DNA of 37,047 bases from an uncultured Oscillospiraceae bacterium (lineage in GTDB: Bacteria > Bacillota > Clostridia > Oscillospirales > Oscillospiraceae), in the NCBI GenBank assembly GCA_934636305.1, contig CAKUAM010000013.1, positions 1 through 37,047 on the forward strand. Reading direction: 5' to 3'. The notes under the pieces are model-generated. The model saw only the letters and a program-made list of their open reading frames with translations, searched no databases and had not been told where the DNA came from. Below, piece after piece: positions 25,480 through 35,107 of the stretch (positions are counted from its first letter, which is position 1; each line of letters opens with the position of its first letter). Both the position numbers and the translations under genes were made by a program.

Positions 25480-26379
25480 ATGTTTGATAAAAAAAATGTT
25501 TTTCTTGGCATTGCACCCATTGGCTGGTGCAACGATGACATGCCGGAGCTTGGCGCAGAAAACACCTTCCAGCAGACCATCAGCGAAATGGCTCTGGCTG
25601 GCTTTACCGGCTGCGAAATCGGTAATAAATTCCCGTCTGATCCGCAGGTGCTCAAAAAGGCGCTGGATCTGCGCGGAATGCGCATCGCCAGCCGTTGGTT
25701 CAGCTCTTTTCTGCTGACACAGCCGTATGAGCAGGTCGAAGCAGATTTTTCCGCACAGCTGGATTTTCTTTCCGCCGTCGGTGCCAACCGGATCAACGTC
25801 TCCGAACAGAGCTATTCCATTCAGGGGCTGGCAGACGTCCCCATCCTGCAGGACAAAAAGCATGTCATGAATCAACAGGAGTGGACGCGCCTGTGCGAAG
25901 GTCTTGACCGTCTCGGCAGTCTGGCCGCCTCACGCGGATTCCGCCTCTGTTACCACCACCATATGGGCACCGTCGTGCAGACTGCCGCTGAGACAGAATA
26001 TCTCATGGCGCACACGACACCAGGCAGGGTCTGGCTGTGCTATGATACCAGCCACTTTACCTTTGCCGGCGAAGATCCTGTCGCTGTCCTGAAAAAATAC
26101 ACCAATCGTGTTGGTCACGTCCATCTCAAGGACATGCGCCTTGCCGTCGTCAAGCAGGCGCGTGAGGAGGGCTGGAGCTTTCTTCAGGCCGTCCGCAGCG
26201 GCGCATTTACCGTCCCCGGCGACGGCAGCGTCAGGTTTGACGATGTATTTCATATTCTGGCCGAAGCCGGCTATCAGGGCTGGCTTCTGGTGGAGGCCGA
26301 GCAGGATCCGGCAAAGGCAAACCCGCTGGAATACGCGATGAAGGCCCGCGCCTACATTCGTGAAAAGACCGGTCTTTGA
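25480..26379 (+). CDS. iolE: Inosose dehydratase IolE
   Basis: IolE removes water from 2-keto-myo-inositol to give 3D-(3,5/4)-trihydroxycyclohexane-1,2-dione. The 299-residue xylose-isomerase-like barrel has the IolE blocks LGIAPIGWCNDDMPELG near the N-terminus, YHHHMGTVVQT, DTSHFTFAG, HVHLKDMR, FTVPGDG and VEAEQDPAKANPLEYA. These include the metal-binding Glu, Asp and His residues. I use the ATG at 25480 rather than the GTG at 25465. The agreement with the canonical family is strong, so this is the step expected in an inositol pathway. Confidence 0.95.
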   Translation: MFDKKNVFLGIAPIGWCNDDMPELGAENTFQQTISEMALAGFTGCEIGNKFPSDPQVLKKALDLRGMRIASRWFSSFLLTQPYEQVEADFSAQLDFLSAVGANRINVSEQSYSIQGLADVPILQDKKHVMNQQEWTRLCEGLDRLGSLAASRGFRLCYHHHMGTVVQTAAETEYLMAHTTPGRVWLCYDTSHFTFAGEDPVAVLKKYTNRVGHVHLKDMRLAVVKQAREEGWSFLQAVRSGAFTVPGDGSVRFDDVFHILAEAGYQGWLLVEAEQDPAKANPLEYAMKARAYIREKTGL

Positions 26380-26391
26380 GGAGGCAGAACC

Positions 26392-27192
26392 ATGTATCTG
26401 AACTACCAGCCACAACATGGCTACAACGTCTACATTGACGCTGCAGCAGATGATCTTGGCACGCAAATGGACGTTGGCCTTCTTATTTTGGAGCCCGGAG
26501 AAAGCTATTCGCTTCTTGAAGAGGAAAAGGAATGCGCCGTTCTTCTCTGGGAGGGTACCGCGCAGCTGCATTACGGCCAGCAGTCCGCGCACATCTCCAG
26601 AACAGACTGTTTTCACGCCGAAGGCTATTGCCTGCTTGCACCGCGCGGAACAAGCATCCGCATCTGCGCAGAGACGCATGCAGAGCTCTATATTCAGAAA
26701 ACCATCAATCCGCGCGCATATACGCCTGTGCTTTATACACCGCAGACTGTACAGATTGAGCATAAGGGAAGTCACGGCGAACTGCTCGGCACAATGCAGC
26801 GCGAAATAAAGACCTATTTTGATCTTGACAATGCGCCCTTTTCCAACATGGTTCTCGGCGAAGTTCTGAACTATCCCGGTAAATGGTCCTCTTATCCCCC
26901 GCATCACCACCCACAGCCGGAGGTCTACTTCTATCGCTTTGACCGGCCGCAGGGCTTTGGCGCCGGCTTCGCTGACGGCGAAATTTACCGCACCGGCCAC
27001 AATGGTATGGCGGTTATCCGCCATGGCTTCCATTCCCAAGCGGCTGCACCCGGCTATGCCATGTGCTATGCCTGGGGCATCCGGCACTTAGACGGCAATC
27101 CGTGGAACAAAACACGCATTGACGATGAAGATCACGAATGGCTCTGGGCCGATGATGCCAACGAGAAGATTCTCCATGTGCAGCAGCCATAA
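26392..27192 (+). CDS. iolB: 5-deoxy-glucuronate isomerase IolB
   Basis: IolB isomerises 5-deoxy-D-glucuronate to 5-dehydro-2-deoxy-D-gluconate (DKG). The 266-residue protein is a double cupin. The metal site is in the block from GKWSSYPP through HHH (171-173) to Glu177, and the family end motif [15 protein letters not shown] is present. It starts 12 bases after iolE with GAGGAGG upstream. In the known pathway DKG is next phosphorylated by IolC, but no such kinase is in this operon. Confidence 0.95.
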   Translation: MYLNYQPQHGYNVYIDAAADDLGTQMDVGLLILEPGESYSLLEEEKECAVLLWEGTAQLHYGQQSAHISRTDCFHAEGYCLLAPRGTSIRICAETHAELYIQKTINPRAYTPVLYTPQTVQIEHKGSHGELLGTMQREIKTYFDLDNAPFSNMVLGEVLNYPGKWSSYPPHHHPQPEVYFYRFDRPQGFGAGFADGEIYRTGHNGMAVIRHGFHSQAAAPGYAMCYAWGIRHLDGNPWNKTRIDDEDHEWLWADDANEKILHVQQP

Positions 27193-27220
27193 CGCACACG
27201 TACAAGAAAGGGGTACGCTT

Positions 27221-29149
27221 ATGAAAACGATTCATCTGACCATGGCGCAGGCGCTGGTTCGCTTCATAGAAAACCAGATGCTTGCCGTTGACGCAGAGAC
27301 ACACCCGTTTTTCCGCGGTGTGTATATGATTCCGGGCCACGGCAATGTTCTTGGTCTTGGACAGGCCTTAACCGAGCAGGCACACCGTTTGGAGATCCTG
27401 CAGGGCAAAAATGAGCAGGGCATGGCGCAGGCCGCTGTCGCCTTTGCAAAGCAGATGAAGCGCAAGCAGATTTTTGCCGTGACATCCTCTGTCGGCCCCG
27501 GCGCCGCCAATATGGTCACTGCCGCCGCAACAGCAACGGCCAACAACATCCCTGTGCTGCTCTTGCCCGGTGATGTCTATGCCTGCCGTCAGCCAGATCC
27601 TGTTCTGCAGCAGATTGAGCAGCCGCATGACCTCTCCCTGTCCACCAATGATGCCTTCCGCCCGGTCTGCCGGTACTGGGACCGCATTGTCCGCCCCGCA
27701 CAGCTGATGAGCGCCATGCTGAACGCCATGCGTGTGCTGACCGATCCTGCGGATACTGGCGCTGTCTGCATCGCTCTGCCGCAGGATGTGCAGGGCGAAG
27801 CATATGACTATCCGGAAAGCTTTTTCCAGCCCCGCGTCTGGACGCTCGAACGCCGTCCCGCAACGGCTGCAGCCATCAAACAGGCAGCCGCCGTGCTCCG
27901 GGAGGCAAAGAAGCCCCTTGTCATCTGCGGCGGCGGTGTGCGCTACTCTGAAGCGCATGATGAGCTGCAGTCCTTCTGCGAGGCAACCGGCATTCCCTTT
28001 GCCGAAACGCAGGCCGGACGCAGCGCGATTGTCTGGGATCACCCGCTCAATCTCGGTGGTCTCGGGGTAACCGGCTGCGCAGCCGCCAACGCGCTTGCAC
28101 GTGAAGCGGACGTCATCCTTGGCGTCGGCACACGCTACACGGATTTCACAACAAGCTCCAAATGGCTGTTCCGCGAAGATGCCAGATTCGTCAACCTGAA
28201 CGTCTCCGAGTTCCAGTCCTACAAGCTCGACGCCGTTGCAGTGATTGCCGATGCAAAGCAGGCCCTGCCTGTGCTCCAGCAGGCTCTTGCCGGCTACCAG
28301 GCGCCGTATACCGACGAGATCACACGCGCCAAGGACGCCTGGTCTGCCGAAATGGATCGTCTGTGCCGGACCGTCTGGTCGGAGCATGATATCCCGGAGA
28401 TCAATGACAGCAACAGCGGCAGCATCGCCCGGTTTGCCTCTGACCTGCATGCATCCCTGACGCAGACAAGCGTCGTTGCCGCCATCAACGAAGCGATGGC
28501 CCCGGAGGACGTTGTGATCGGCGCAGCCGGCTCTCTCCCCGGCGATCTGCAGAGAATGTGGCGTGCCAAGGCACGCGACACCTACAACATGGAATACGGC
28601 TATTCCACCATGGGCTATGAGGTTGCGGGCGCGCTCGGCGTGAAGCTCGCCATTGGAGATACCCGCGAAGTATACGCGATGTGCGGCGACGGCAGCTTCA
28701 ATATGCTGCACAGTGAGCTGATTACAGCCGTACAGGAGCATAAGAAAATCAACATCTGCTTATTTGACAATGCCAGCTTTGGCTGCATCAACAATCTTCA
28801 GGTCGGTCATGGCAACCAGACGCTCTGCACCGAGATGCGCTTCCGGAGCGACGTCTCCGGTAAGCTTGACGGCAGCTTCATCCCTGTCGATTACGCAGCC
28901 GTTGCCCGCGCCTATGGCTGCCGCGCCTATACCGTGCGTACCATGCAGGAGCTCCATCAGGCGCTGTGTGAAGCGAAATTAATTCAGAATACCCCTGTCC
29001 TGTTCGATATCAAGGTTCTGCCCAAGACCATGACAGACGGCTATGGGGCCTGGTGGCGTGTCGGTGATACGGAGCAGTCGGAAAATCCGGCGAACCTCGC
29101 CGCATACGAAGATCACCTCAGGCATCTGGAAACCGCAAGAAAATATTGA
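27221..29149 (+). CDS. iolD: 3D-(3,5/4)-trihydroxycyclohexane-1,2-dione hydrolase IolD
   Basis: IolD is a thiamine-diphosphate enzyme that opens the inositol ring, giving 5-deoxy-glucuronate. The 642-residue protein starts at ATG 27221 (AAAGGGG upstream). It has the three-domain ThDP fold: a pyrimidine-binding N-domain with the [14 protein letters not shown] block typical of IolD, a central domain (about 215-350) and the PP domain with [20 protein letters not shown] (about 487-510). Length and blocks match IolD rather than acetolactate synthase. Confidence 0.95.
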   Translation: MKTIHLTMAQALVRFIENQMLAVDAETHPFFRGVYMIPGHGNVLGLGQALTEQAHRLEILQGKNEQGMAQAAVAFAKQMKRKQIFAVTSSVGPGAANMVTAAATATANNIPVLLLPGDVYACRQPDPVLQQIEQPHDLSLSTNDAFRPVCRYWDRIVRPAQLMSAMLNAMRVLTDPADTGAVCIALPQDVQGEAYDYPESFFQPRVWTLERRPATAAAIKQAAAVLREAKKPLVICGGGVRYSEAHDELQSFCEATGIPFAETQAGRSAIVWDHPLNLGGLGVTGCAAANALAREADVILGVGTRYTDFTTSSKWLFREDARFVNLNVSEFQSYKLDAVAVIADAKQALPVLQQALAGYQAPYTDEITRAKDAWSAEMDRLCRTVWSEHDIPEINDSNSGSIARFASDLHASLTQTSVVAAINEAMAPEDVVIGAAGSLPGDLQRMWRAKARDTYNMEYGYSTMGYEVAGALGVKLAIGDTREVYAMCGDGSFNMLHSELITAVQEHKKINICLFDNASFGCINNLQVGHGNQTLCTEMRFRSDVSGKLDGSFIPVDYAAVARAYGCRAYTVRTMQELHQALCEAKLIQNTPVLFDIKVLPKTMTDGYGAWWRVGDTEQSENPANLAAYEDHLRHLETARKY

Positions 29150-29165
29150 TTTTTGGAGGCACATT

Positions 29166-30188
29166 ATGAAAAAACTCAAAATTGGCATTATTGGCACCGG
29201 CCGCATTGGCCGCCTGCACGCGAACAACCTTGTTTCCTCCGTCAAGGACGCTGAGGTTGTTGCCGTTTCCGATATGAATCTTCCCGCAGCCAAGGAAATC
29301 GCCGAGGCGCTGCAGATCCCTGCCTGCTATGCGGACTATCATGAGATTCTGAATGATCCGCAGATCGACGCCGTATTTATCTGCTCATCCACAGACACGC
29401 ACTCCGTCATTTCCATGGAAGCAGCAAAGGCCGGCAAGCATATTTTCTGCGAAAAGCCCATTGATCATGATCTGGATAAAATCCGGGAGGTGCTCAGGGC
29501 CGTCAAGGACGCCGGTGTTCTGTATCAGGTTGGTTTCAACCGCCGCTTTGATCGGAATTTCAAGCGTGTGCATGATGTGGTTGCAGACGGCGGTGTCGGT
29601 GATGTTCAGATCATCAAGGTCACTTCCCGCGACCCGGAGGCTCCTCCCATTTCCTATGTCAAGGTTTCTGGCGGCATCTTCCTTGACATGACCATCCATG
29701 ATTTTGATATGATGCGCTACCTCTCCGGCAGCGAGGTCACAGAGGTTTCAGCATTCGGTGCCTGCTTGGTTGACCCGGAGATTGCAAAGGCCGGCGATGT
29801 AGATACCTGCATCATCACGCTGCGCTTTGCAAACGGAGCACTCGGTGTCATTGACAACTCCCGCCAGGCTGTCTATGGCTACGACCAGAGAGTCGAGGTT
29901 TTCGGCTCCAAGGGCATGATCAACGCAGAAAACGAAACGGCAAATAACACGACCTATTATACCGCCTCCGCAGTTACGAAGGAAAAACCGCTCTATTTCT
30001 TCCTGGAACGCTATAACGAAGCATATATCGAAGAAGAACGCGAATTTGTCGATGCCTGCCTGCACGGAACGCAGACACCTGTCGGCGCAATCGATGGCCT
30101 GCAGCCAGTTCTCATTGGCCTGGCAGCCAAGAAGTCTCAGGAGCTTGGCGGCGTACCGGTCAAGGTTGAAGCCGCACTGGATCTGTAA
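29166..30188 (+). CDS. iolG: Inositol 2-dehydrogenase IolG
   Basis: IolG oxidises myo-inositol to 2-keto-myo-inositol with NAD+. The 340-residue Gfo/Idh/MocA protein starts at ATG 29166 (GGAGG at 29155-29159). It has the Rossmann motif GTGRIG and catalytic Lys97 (CEKP), Asp174 and His178 (DMTIHDFD). Placement after iolE-B-D makes inositol the likely substrate. Specificity among inositol isomers cannot be fixed from the sequence. Confidence 0.93.
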   Translation: MKKLKIGIIGTGRIGRLHANNLVSSVKDAEVVAVSDMNLPAAKEIAEALQIPACYADYHEILNDPQIDAVFICSSTDTHSVISMEAAKAGKHIFCEKPIDHDLDKIREVLRAVKDAGVLYQVGFNRRFDRNFKRVHDVVADGGVGDVQIIKVTSRDPEAPPISYVKVSGGIFLDMTIHDFDMMRYLSGSEVTEVSAFGACLVDPEIAKAGDVDTCIITLRFANGALGVIDNSRQAVYGYDQRVEVFGSKGMINAENETANNTTYYTASAVTKEKPLYFFLERYNEAYIEEEREFVDACLHGTQTPVGAIDGLQPVLIGLAAKKSQELGGVPVKVEAALDL

Positions 30189-30224
30189 ATACACACCCCG
30201 CATTTTGCATCAGGAGGAATTGGA

Positions 30225-31283
30225 ATGAAAAAAATCAGAGTTGGTGTAGCCGGTTATGGCACAATCGGTCAGCGTCTGGCTGACGGCGTTGCACAGCAGG
30301 AGGATATGGAGCTTGTCGGCATTGCCGATCTTGCCCCGACGCTTTCCCTCCAGGCACTGCGTGAGCGCGATATGGTCGGCGCAAACGGCGTGAAATATGA
30401 TCTTTACCTGGTCGATGGCGCAGACAAGGCCTCCTTTGCCGGGAAGGATATTCCTGTCGCCGGTTCCTTTGACGAGCTGTGCCAGAAGGTTGACATTATG
30501 CTCGACTCTGCCCCCGGCGGCGTCGGCGCAAAGAACAAAGAAAACTATTACGACAAATATGGCGTCAAGGCCATCTTCCAGGGCGGCGAGAAGAACTCTG
30601 TTGCCGACGTGTTCTTCCATGGCTATGCCAACTATGAAAAGGGTATCGGCCAGAACTATCTGAAGCTGACCTCCTGCAACACGACCGGTCTCATCCGCAC
30701 CGTTGATTGTCTCGACCGCGAAATCGGCATTGAGAAGGTTGCCATCACCATCATCCGCCGCGTGGCGGATCCCGGCGATTATCACCGCGGACTGACAAAT
30801 GCCCTGCAGATGGAAAAGGCCCCCACCCATCAGGCAGTTGACCTGATGACCATCATGCCGCATGTGAACGCGACCGGCATTCTGGTCCACACGCCTGTCA
30901 CGCACGGCCACATTATCACCGTACTTGCCACGGCAAAGGACGGCAAGAAAATCACAAAGGAAATGGCACTGGCAGCCTTCCAGAAGCATCCGCGTATCCG
31001 CGTTGTGACGATGGACGAGGGCTTTAAGGGCAATGCCTCCTTCTTCAAATATGCCCGCGACCTCGGCAACCGCCGCGGCGATATGTATGAGATCGGTCTT
31101 TGGGCCGATTCCATCGTGGAATCCGGCAACGATATTATGTACGCCATCAACATTCCGCAGGAATCCGTCACGATTCCTGAAACGATGGACGCCATCCGTG
31201 CTGCCTGCAGCATGCAGCTGACCCGCGAGGAAGGCACTGCCATGACCAACAAGTATCTCGGCATCGGCAAATTCAAGAAGTAA
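30225..31283 (+). CDS. Type II (archaeal-type) glyceraldehyde-3-phosphate dehydrogenase homologue; proposed malate-semialdehyde dehydrogenase (phosphorylating)
   Basis: The 352-residue protein is homologous to archaeal type II GAPDH: Rossmann motif GYGTIG, catalytic Cys151 in SCNTTGL, paired arginines in IRRVADP (178-179), an HGH segment near residue 229 where the catalytic His is expected, and the C-terminal PRIRVVTMDEGF and LWADSIVES blocks. Some blocks that are strongly conserved in archaea differ: HHGPD reads HQAVD, and KKGPINA reads HRGLTNA. I infer that the natural substrate is (R)-malate semialdehyde, a carboxylate analogue of glyceraldehyde 3-phosphate, giving malyl phosphate. Ordinary GAPDH activity is the alternative. 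Confidence 0.85.
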   Translation: MKKIRVGVAGYGTIGQRLADGVAQQEDMELVGIADLAPTLSLQALRERDMVGANGVKYDLYLVDGADKASFAGKDIPVAGSFDELCQKVDIMLDSAPGGVGAKNKENYYDKYGVKAIFQGGEKNSVADVFFHGYANYEKGIGQNYLKLTSCNTTGLIRTVDCLDREIGIEKVAITIIRRVADPGDYHRGLTNALQMEKAPTHQAVDLMTIMPHVNATGILVHTPVTHGHIITVLATAKDGKKITKEMALAAFQKHPRIRVVTMDEGFKGNASFFKYARDLGNRRGDMYEIGLWADSIVESGNDIMYAINIPQESVTIPETMDAIRAACSMQLTREEGTAMTNKYLGIGKFKK

Positions 31284-31336
31284 TTCCCTTCCCGTGCCCC
31301 GAATGACGGCACCAGATATCACCCCTTTTCGGCCAA

Positions 31337-31366
31337 GGTGGGACAAGGCATTGGCCTTGTCCCACC
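31337..31366 (+). other. Intercistronic hairpin between GAPDH- and PGK-type genes
   Basis: GGTGGGACAAGGC (31337-31349) pairs perfectly with its complement (31354-31366) across an ATTG loop, in the longest gap (109 bases) inside the second half of the operon. There is no T tract, so it more likely shapes message stability or processing than ends transcription. Confidence 0.7.
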
Positions 31367-31392
31367 AACGCATCTCTGGAGGTATTATATAT

Positions 31393-32640
31393 ATGAGATT
31401 TGGCATTCACACGCTGGATGAATTTGACGTATCCGGCAAGACAGTTTTATGCCGCGTCGATATGAACCAGCCTGTCGACCGCGCAGCTGACACACTAAAG
31501 AGCACCGCCCGGATTGAGGCCTGCGTCCCAACCATCCGTGAGCTGTCTGACAAGGGCGCAAAGGTCGTACTTCTGGCACACCAGGGCAGCGACATTGAGT
31601 ATAAAAACTTCTACTGCACACGCCCGCATGCCAGGGTCCTCTCACAGCTGCTTGACCGCCCGGTTTCGTGGATTGACGATGTCTGCGGCCCTGCTGCACG
31701 CACCAGGATCCAGGCCCTGAAGCCAGGCGAGATTTTGCTTCTGGACAATGTCCGCTATGTATCTGAGGAGCAGACGCTGTTCGAGCTGAAGCTGCAGCTC
31801 ACCCACGAGCAGCAGGCCAAAACGCTGCTTGTGGAAAAGCTTGCGCCGCTGGCAGATCTCTATGTCTGCGACGCTTTCGCCGCAGCGCACCGCGATCAGC
31901 CAAGCCTCTGCGGCTTTGAGCAGGTTCTTCCCTCCGCTATGGGACGCCTTTTTGAAAAGGAATACTGCGTAATCTCTGAGCTGATGGAATCTCCTGCCAA
32001 GCCATGCGTATTTGTCCTTGGCGGCTCCAAAATTTCTGATGCATTTATGATGATGGAGACTGTACTCAAAAGCGGTGTAGCCGATACGGTTCTGACAGGC
32101 GGTCTGGTCGGCAATATTCTGCTTGCAGCCAAGGGGGAGCGCATTGGTCAAGGAAGCTTGGATTTTATCTGCAAGAGCAATTACGGCGAGTACATAGAAA
32201 AGGCCAAGGGCATCTACGAAGCCTATACAGACAGGATTGTTCTGCCGTCGGATCTTGCTTATGTAGAAACCAGCGCACGCCGGGAGTGTCTGATCGGCGC
32301 AGTTCCGCAGACAATCTGCGCTGTGGACATCGGCAGTCAGACTGCAGATCAGTATAGGCGCATCATTCTGGCTGCCAGGACCGTTTTTGTCAACGGTCCG
32401 ATGGGTATCTTTGAAAAGCCAGAAACGGAGCTTGGCACCAAGACCGTTTTTGAGGCGCTTGGCGCAGCGTCCGGTTATACTGTGGTCGGCGGCGGCGACA
32501 GCGTGACTGCGGCAGCCAAATATCAGCTCAAAGACAAGCTCAGCTATGTCTGCACAGGTGGAGGCGCACTGATCCGTTTCCTCACGGGCGAGGAGCTGCC
32601 GGCTGTCCGCGCACTGCGCCACGCTGCACAGGTGTTTTGA
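31393..32640 (+). CDS. Archaeal-type phosphoglycerate kinase homologue; proposed malyl-phosphate kinase
   Basis: The 415-residue protein starts at ATG 31393 (GGAGG 10 bases upstream). It keeps the PGK framework: Asp23 and Asn25 (VDMN), Arg40, His63, Arg121 (LLDNVR), Arg167 (AHRD), the nucleotide blocks GGSKISD and TGG, and GPMGIFE, GGGDSVTAAA and TGGGA. The usual HxGR, whose Arg65 in the vertebrate enzyme belongs to the basic patch holding the substrate's 3-phosphate, reads HQGS, with Ser66. I infer that it makes ATP from an acyl phosphate whose far end is a carboxylate (malyl phosphate) instead of a phosphate. As a plain PGK it would be a second copy placed in a catabolic operon. Confidence 0.87.
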   Translation: MRFGIHTLDEFDVSGKTVLCRVDMNQPVDRAADTLKSTARIEACVPTIRELSDKGAKVVLLAHQGSDIEYKNFYCTRPHARVLSQLLDRPVSWIDDVCGPAARTRIQALKPGEILLLDNVRYVSEEQTLFELKLQLTHEQQAKTLLVEKLAPLADLYVCDAFAAAHRDQPSLCGFEQVLPSAMGRLFEKEYCVISELMESPAKPCVFVLGGSKISDAFMMMETVLKSGVADTVLTGGLVGNILLAAKGERIGQGSLDFICKSNYGEYIEKAKGIYEAYTDRIVLPSDLAYVETSARRECLIGAVPQTICAVDIGSQTADQYRRIILAARTVFVNGPMGIFEKPETELGTKTVFEALGAASGYTVVGGGDSVTAAAKYQLKDKLSYVCTGGGALIRFLTGEELPAVRALRHAAQVF

Positions 32641-32650
32641 GGGGGCGCCC

Positions 32651-33913
32651 ATGAGACTGGAATTTGGATATGGCCCCGGTGTCCAGATCGTTGAGGTACC
32701 GGATCAAAACATCATGGACGTTCTTTACGCCAACCAGATGGAGCATTCGCTGCATGGAGAAGCTGCCGTTCGCTATGCGCTTGCACATCCCATCGGCGCG
32801 CCGCGCCTGCGCAAGCTGGCAAAGCCAGGTCAAAAAATCGCCATCATCGCCAGCGACATCTCCCGCCCCGTGCCAAGCTATGAAATTCTGCCTGCCATCC
32901 TGGATGAGCTGACTGCTGCCGGCTGCAGGGAGCAGGATATCACCGTTGTCTTTGCACTCGGTTCCCACCGCTGCCACACAGAAGAAGAAAAGAGACGATT
33001 GGCTGGCGATCTTGTCTATAACCGCGTGCGCTGCGTTGATTCAGACCCTGACGACTGCATTCATATGGGCATTACAAAAAACGGTACTCCTGTCGATATT
33101 ACACGCTCTGTCGCCGAAGCAGATTTTCGGATTTGCACAGGAAATATTGAATTCCATTATTTCGCTGGCTATTCCGGCGGCGTAAAGGCAATTATGCCCG
33201 GCGTCTCAACACCCGCTGCCATTCAGGCCAATCACAGCTTAATGGTACAGCCTGGTGCATGTGCCGGAAACCTGGATACGAACCCCCTGCGGGCAGATAT
33301 CGAAGAAGCCGGACAGATCTGCGGTGTCGATTACATCGTAAACGTTGTGCTTGACGAGCACAAACATATTGTTTATGGCGTTGCTGGTAATCCCATTCAG
33401 GCGCACCGCAGCGGCTGCACATATCTTGACAAAATGTACCGCAAGCCGATCCCCTGCCACGCCGACATCGTGCTGGTCTCGCAGGGCGGCGCGCCGAAGG
33501 ATGCAAATCTCTACCAGACGCAGAAGGCCTTGGACAACGCGAAGCACGCTGTCAAACAGGGCGGCACCATTATTCTCATCGGCGCCTGCTCCGAAGGATT
33601 AGGCAGCCAGAAATTCGAACAATGGCTGACACAGGCTCCGACTGCGCACGCTATGATTGAGCGTGTACACCAGCAATTTGAGCTCGGCGGCCACAAAGCC
33701 GCCGCTATCGCCATGGTGCTGGAAAACGCACGGATCGATCTGGTCAGTGAAATGCCGGACGAGTTTGTCCGCAGCATTTTCCTGAACCCACAGCCAAGCG
33801 CGCAGACAGCGCTGGATGAAGCATTCCAGCGGTACGGTCCGGAGGCAACCGTCCTGGCCATGCCATTTGGCGGTTCGACACTGCCGGTTGTATCAACGAA
33901 AGGAAGCAAGTAA
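32651..33913 (+). CDS. LarA-family nickel-dependent 2-hydroxyacid racemase; proposed malate racemase
   Basis: LarA-type enzymes interconvert D- and L-2-hydroxy acids by hydride transfer to a nickel-pincer cofactor. The 420-residue protein retains the key residues: Asp69 and Arg72 (SDISRP), His106 (GSHR), His169 (EFHYFAGYSGG), the pincer-attaching Lys179 (GVKAIMPG), His195, and the later LYQTQKALDNA block. Members with malate racemase activity are known in this family. Its place between the PGK homologue and malic enzyme makes malate the best guess. The maturation genes larB, larC and larE are not in the window. A GAGGGGG site overlaps the pgk end. Confidence 0.9.
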   Translation: MRLEFGYGPGVQIVEVPDQNIMDVLYANQMEHSLHGEAAVRYALAHPIGAPRLRKLAKPGQKIAIIASDISRPVPSYEILPAILDELTAAGCREQDITVVFALGSHRCHTEEEKRRLAGDLVYNRVRCVDSDPDDCIHMGITKNGTPVDITRSVAEADFRICTGNIEFHYFAGYSGGVKAIMPGVSTPAAIQANHSLMVQPGACAGNLDTNPLRADIEEAGQICGVDYIVNVVLDEHKHIVYGVAGNPIQAHRSGCTYLDKMYRKPIPCHADIVLVSQGGAPKDANLYQTQKALDNAKHAVKQGGTIILIGACSEGLGSQKFEQWLTQAPTAHAMIERVHQQFELGGHKAAAIAMVLENARIDLVSEMPDEFVRSIFLNPQPSAQTALDEAFQRYGPEATVLAMPFGGSTLPVVSTKGSK

Positions 33914-33918
33914 AAACC

Positions 33919-35091
33919 ATGGATTACGCAAAGGAGTCCCTGCGCCTGCATGGCGAGTGGAAGGGAAAAATTGAAGTCACCGCAAGAGTGCCGGTTGAGA
34001 CGAAGGACGACCTGTCTCTTGCCTATACGCCGGGCGTCGCGCAGCCGTGCCTCGAAATTCAGAAGGACATCGAGAAAAGTTACGAGCTGACCCGCCGCTG
34101 GAATTTATGCGCCGTCATTACCGACGGCTCGGCCGTCCTTGGCCTCGGCGATATCGGCCCGGAGGCCGGCATGCCCGTCATGGAGGGCAAATGCGTGCTC
34201 TTTAAGTCCTTCGGCGACGTGGATGCATTTCCGCTCTGCGTCAAAACGAAGGATGTGGACGAGTTTGTGAACACCGTCTATAACATTTCCGGCTCGTTCG
34301 GCGGCATCAATCTGGAGGACATCTCCGCCCCGCGCTGCTTTGAAATCGAGCGCAAGCTCAAGGAACGCTGCGACATCCCCATCTTCCACGACGACCAGCA
34401 TGGCACGGCAGTCATCACCCTCGCCGGTCTGACCAACGCGCTGAAGGTTGTCGGCAAGAAGAAGGAGGACGTGAAGATCGTCACCTCCGGCGCCGGCGCG
34501 GCAGCCATCGCGATCGTGAAGCTGCTGCTCTCCGCGGGCTTCCGGAACGTCACGATGTGCGACCGGAAGGGCGCGATCTACAAGGGCCGTGAGGGTCTCA
34601 ACTGGATCAAGGAGGAAATGGCCGAGGCCACGAACCTCGAGCACAAGGCCGGAAGCCTTGCCGACATGCTCGTCGGCGCGGACGTGTTCATCGGCGTCAG
34701 CGCGCCCGGCACGGTCACGACCGAGATGGTCAAGACCATGAACAAGGATGCCATCGTCTTTGCCTGCGCGAACCCGACGCCGGAAATTTTCCCGGAGGAT
34801 GCAAAGGCCGGCGGCGCGAAGGTCATCTCGACCGGCCGGAGCGATTACCCGAACCAGATCAACAACGTTCTGGCCTTCCCGGGCATCTTCCGTGGTGCGT
34901 TCGACGTGCGCGCGTCGGATATCAACGAAGAAATGAAGATGGCTGCGGCGAAGGCTCTTGCGGAGCTGATCTCCGACGATGAGCTCTCGGAGGACTATAT
35001 CATCCCCAAGGCCTTCGACCACCGCGTCGGCCCGGCTGTTGCCAAAGCTGTTGCCGAGGCCGCAAGAAGAAGCGGCGTGGCAAGAACGTAA
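33919..35091 (+). CDS. NAD(P)-dependent malic enzyme
   Basis: Malic enzyme decarboxylates L-malate to pyruvate and CO2, reducing NAD(P)+. The 390-residue short bacterial form has the catalytic Tyr36 (LAYTPGVA), Lys91 (MEGK), metal-binding residues in FHDDQHGTA and a Rossmann motif GAGAAA. The gene starts 5 bases after larA, its ribosome binding site (AAGGAAG) lying inside the larA end. Its codon choice looks richer in G/C at third positions than that of the flanking genes, which could mean a later insertion into the operon. In the proposed pathway it is the last step to pyruvate. Confidence 0.93.
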   Translation: MDYAKESLRLHGEWKGKIEVTARVPVETKDDLSLAYTPGVAQPCLEIQKDIEKSYELTRRWNLCAVITDGSAVLGLGDIGPEAGMPVMEGKCVLFKSFGDVDAFPLCVKTKDVDEFVNTVYNISGSFGGINLEDISAPRCFEIERKLKERCDIPIFHDDQHGTAVITLAGLTNALKVVGKKKEDVKIVTSGAGAAAIAIVKLLLSAGFRNVTMCDRKGAIYKGREGLNWIKEEMAEATNLEHKAGSLADMLVGADVFIGVSAPGTVTTEMVKTMNKDAIVFACANPTPEIFPEDAKAGGAKVISTGRSDYPNQINNVLAFPGIFRGAFDVRASDINEEMKMAAAKALAELISDDELSEDYIIPKAFDHRVGPAVAKAVAEAARRSGVART

Positions 35092-35107
35092 GAAAGAGGT
35101 TATAGCT

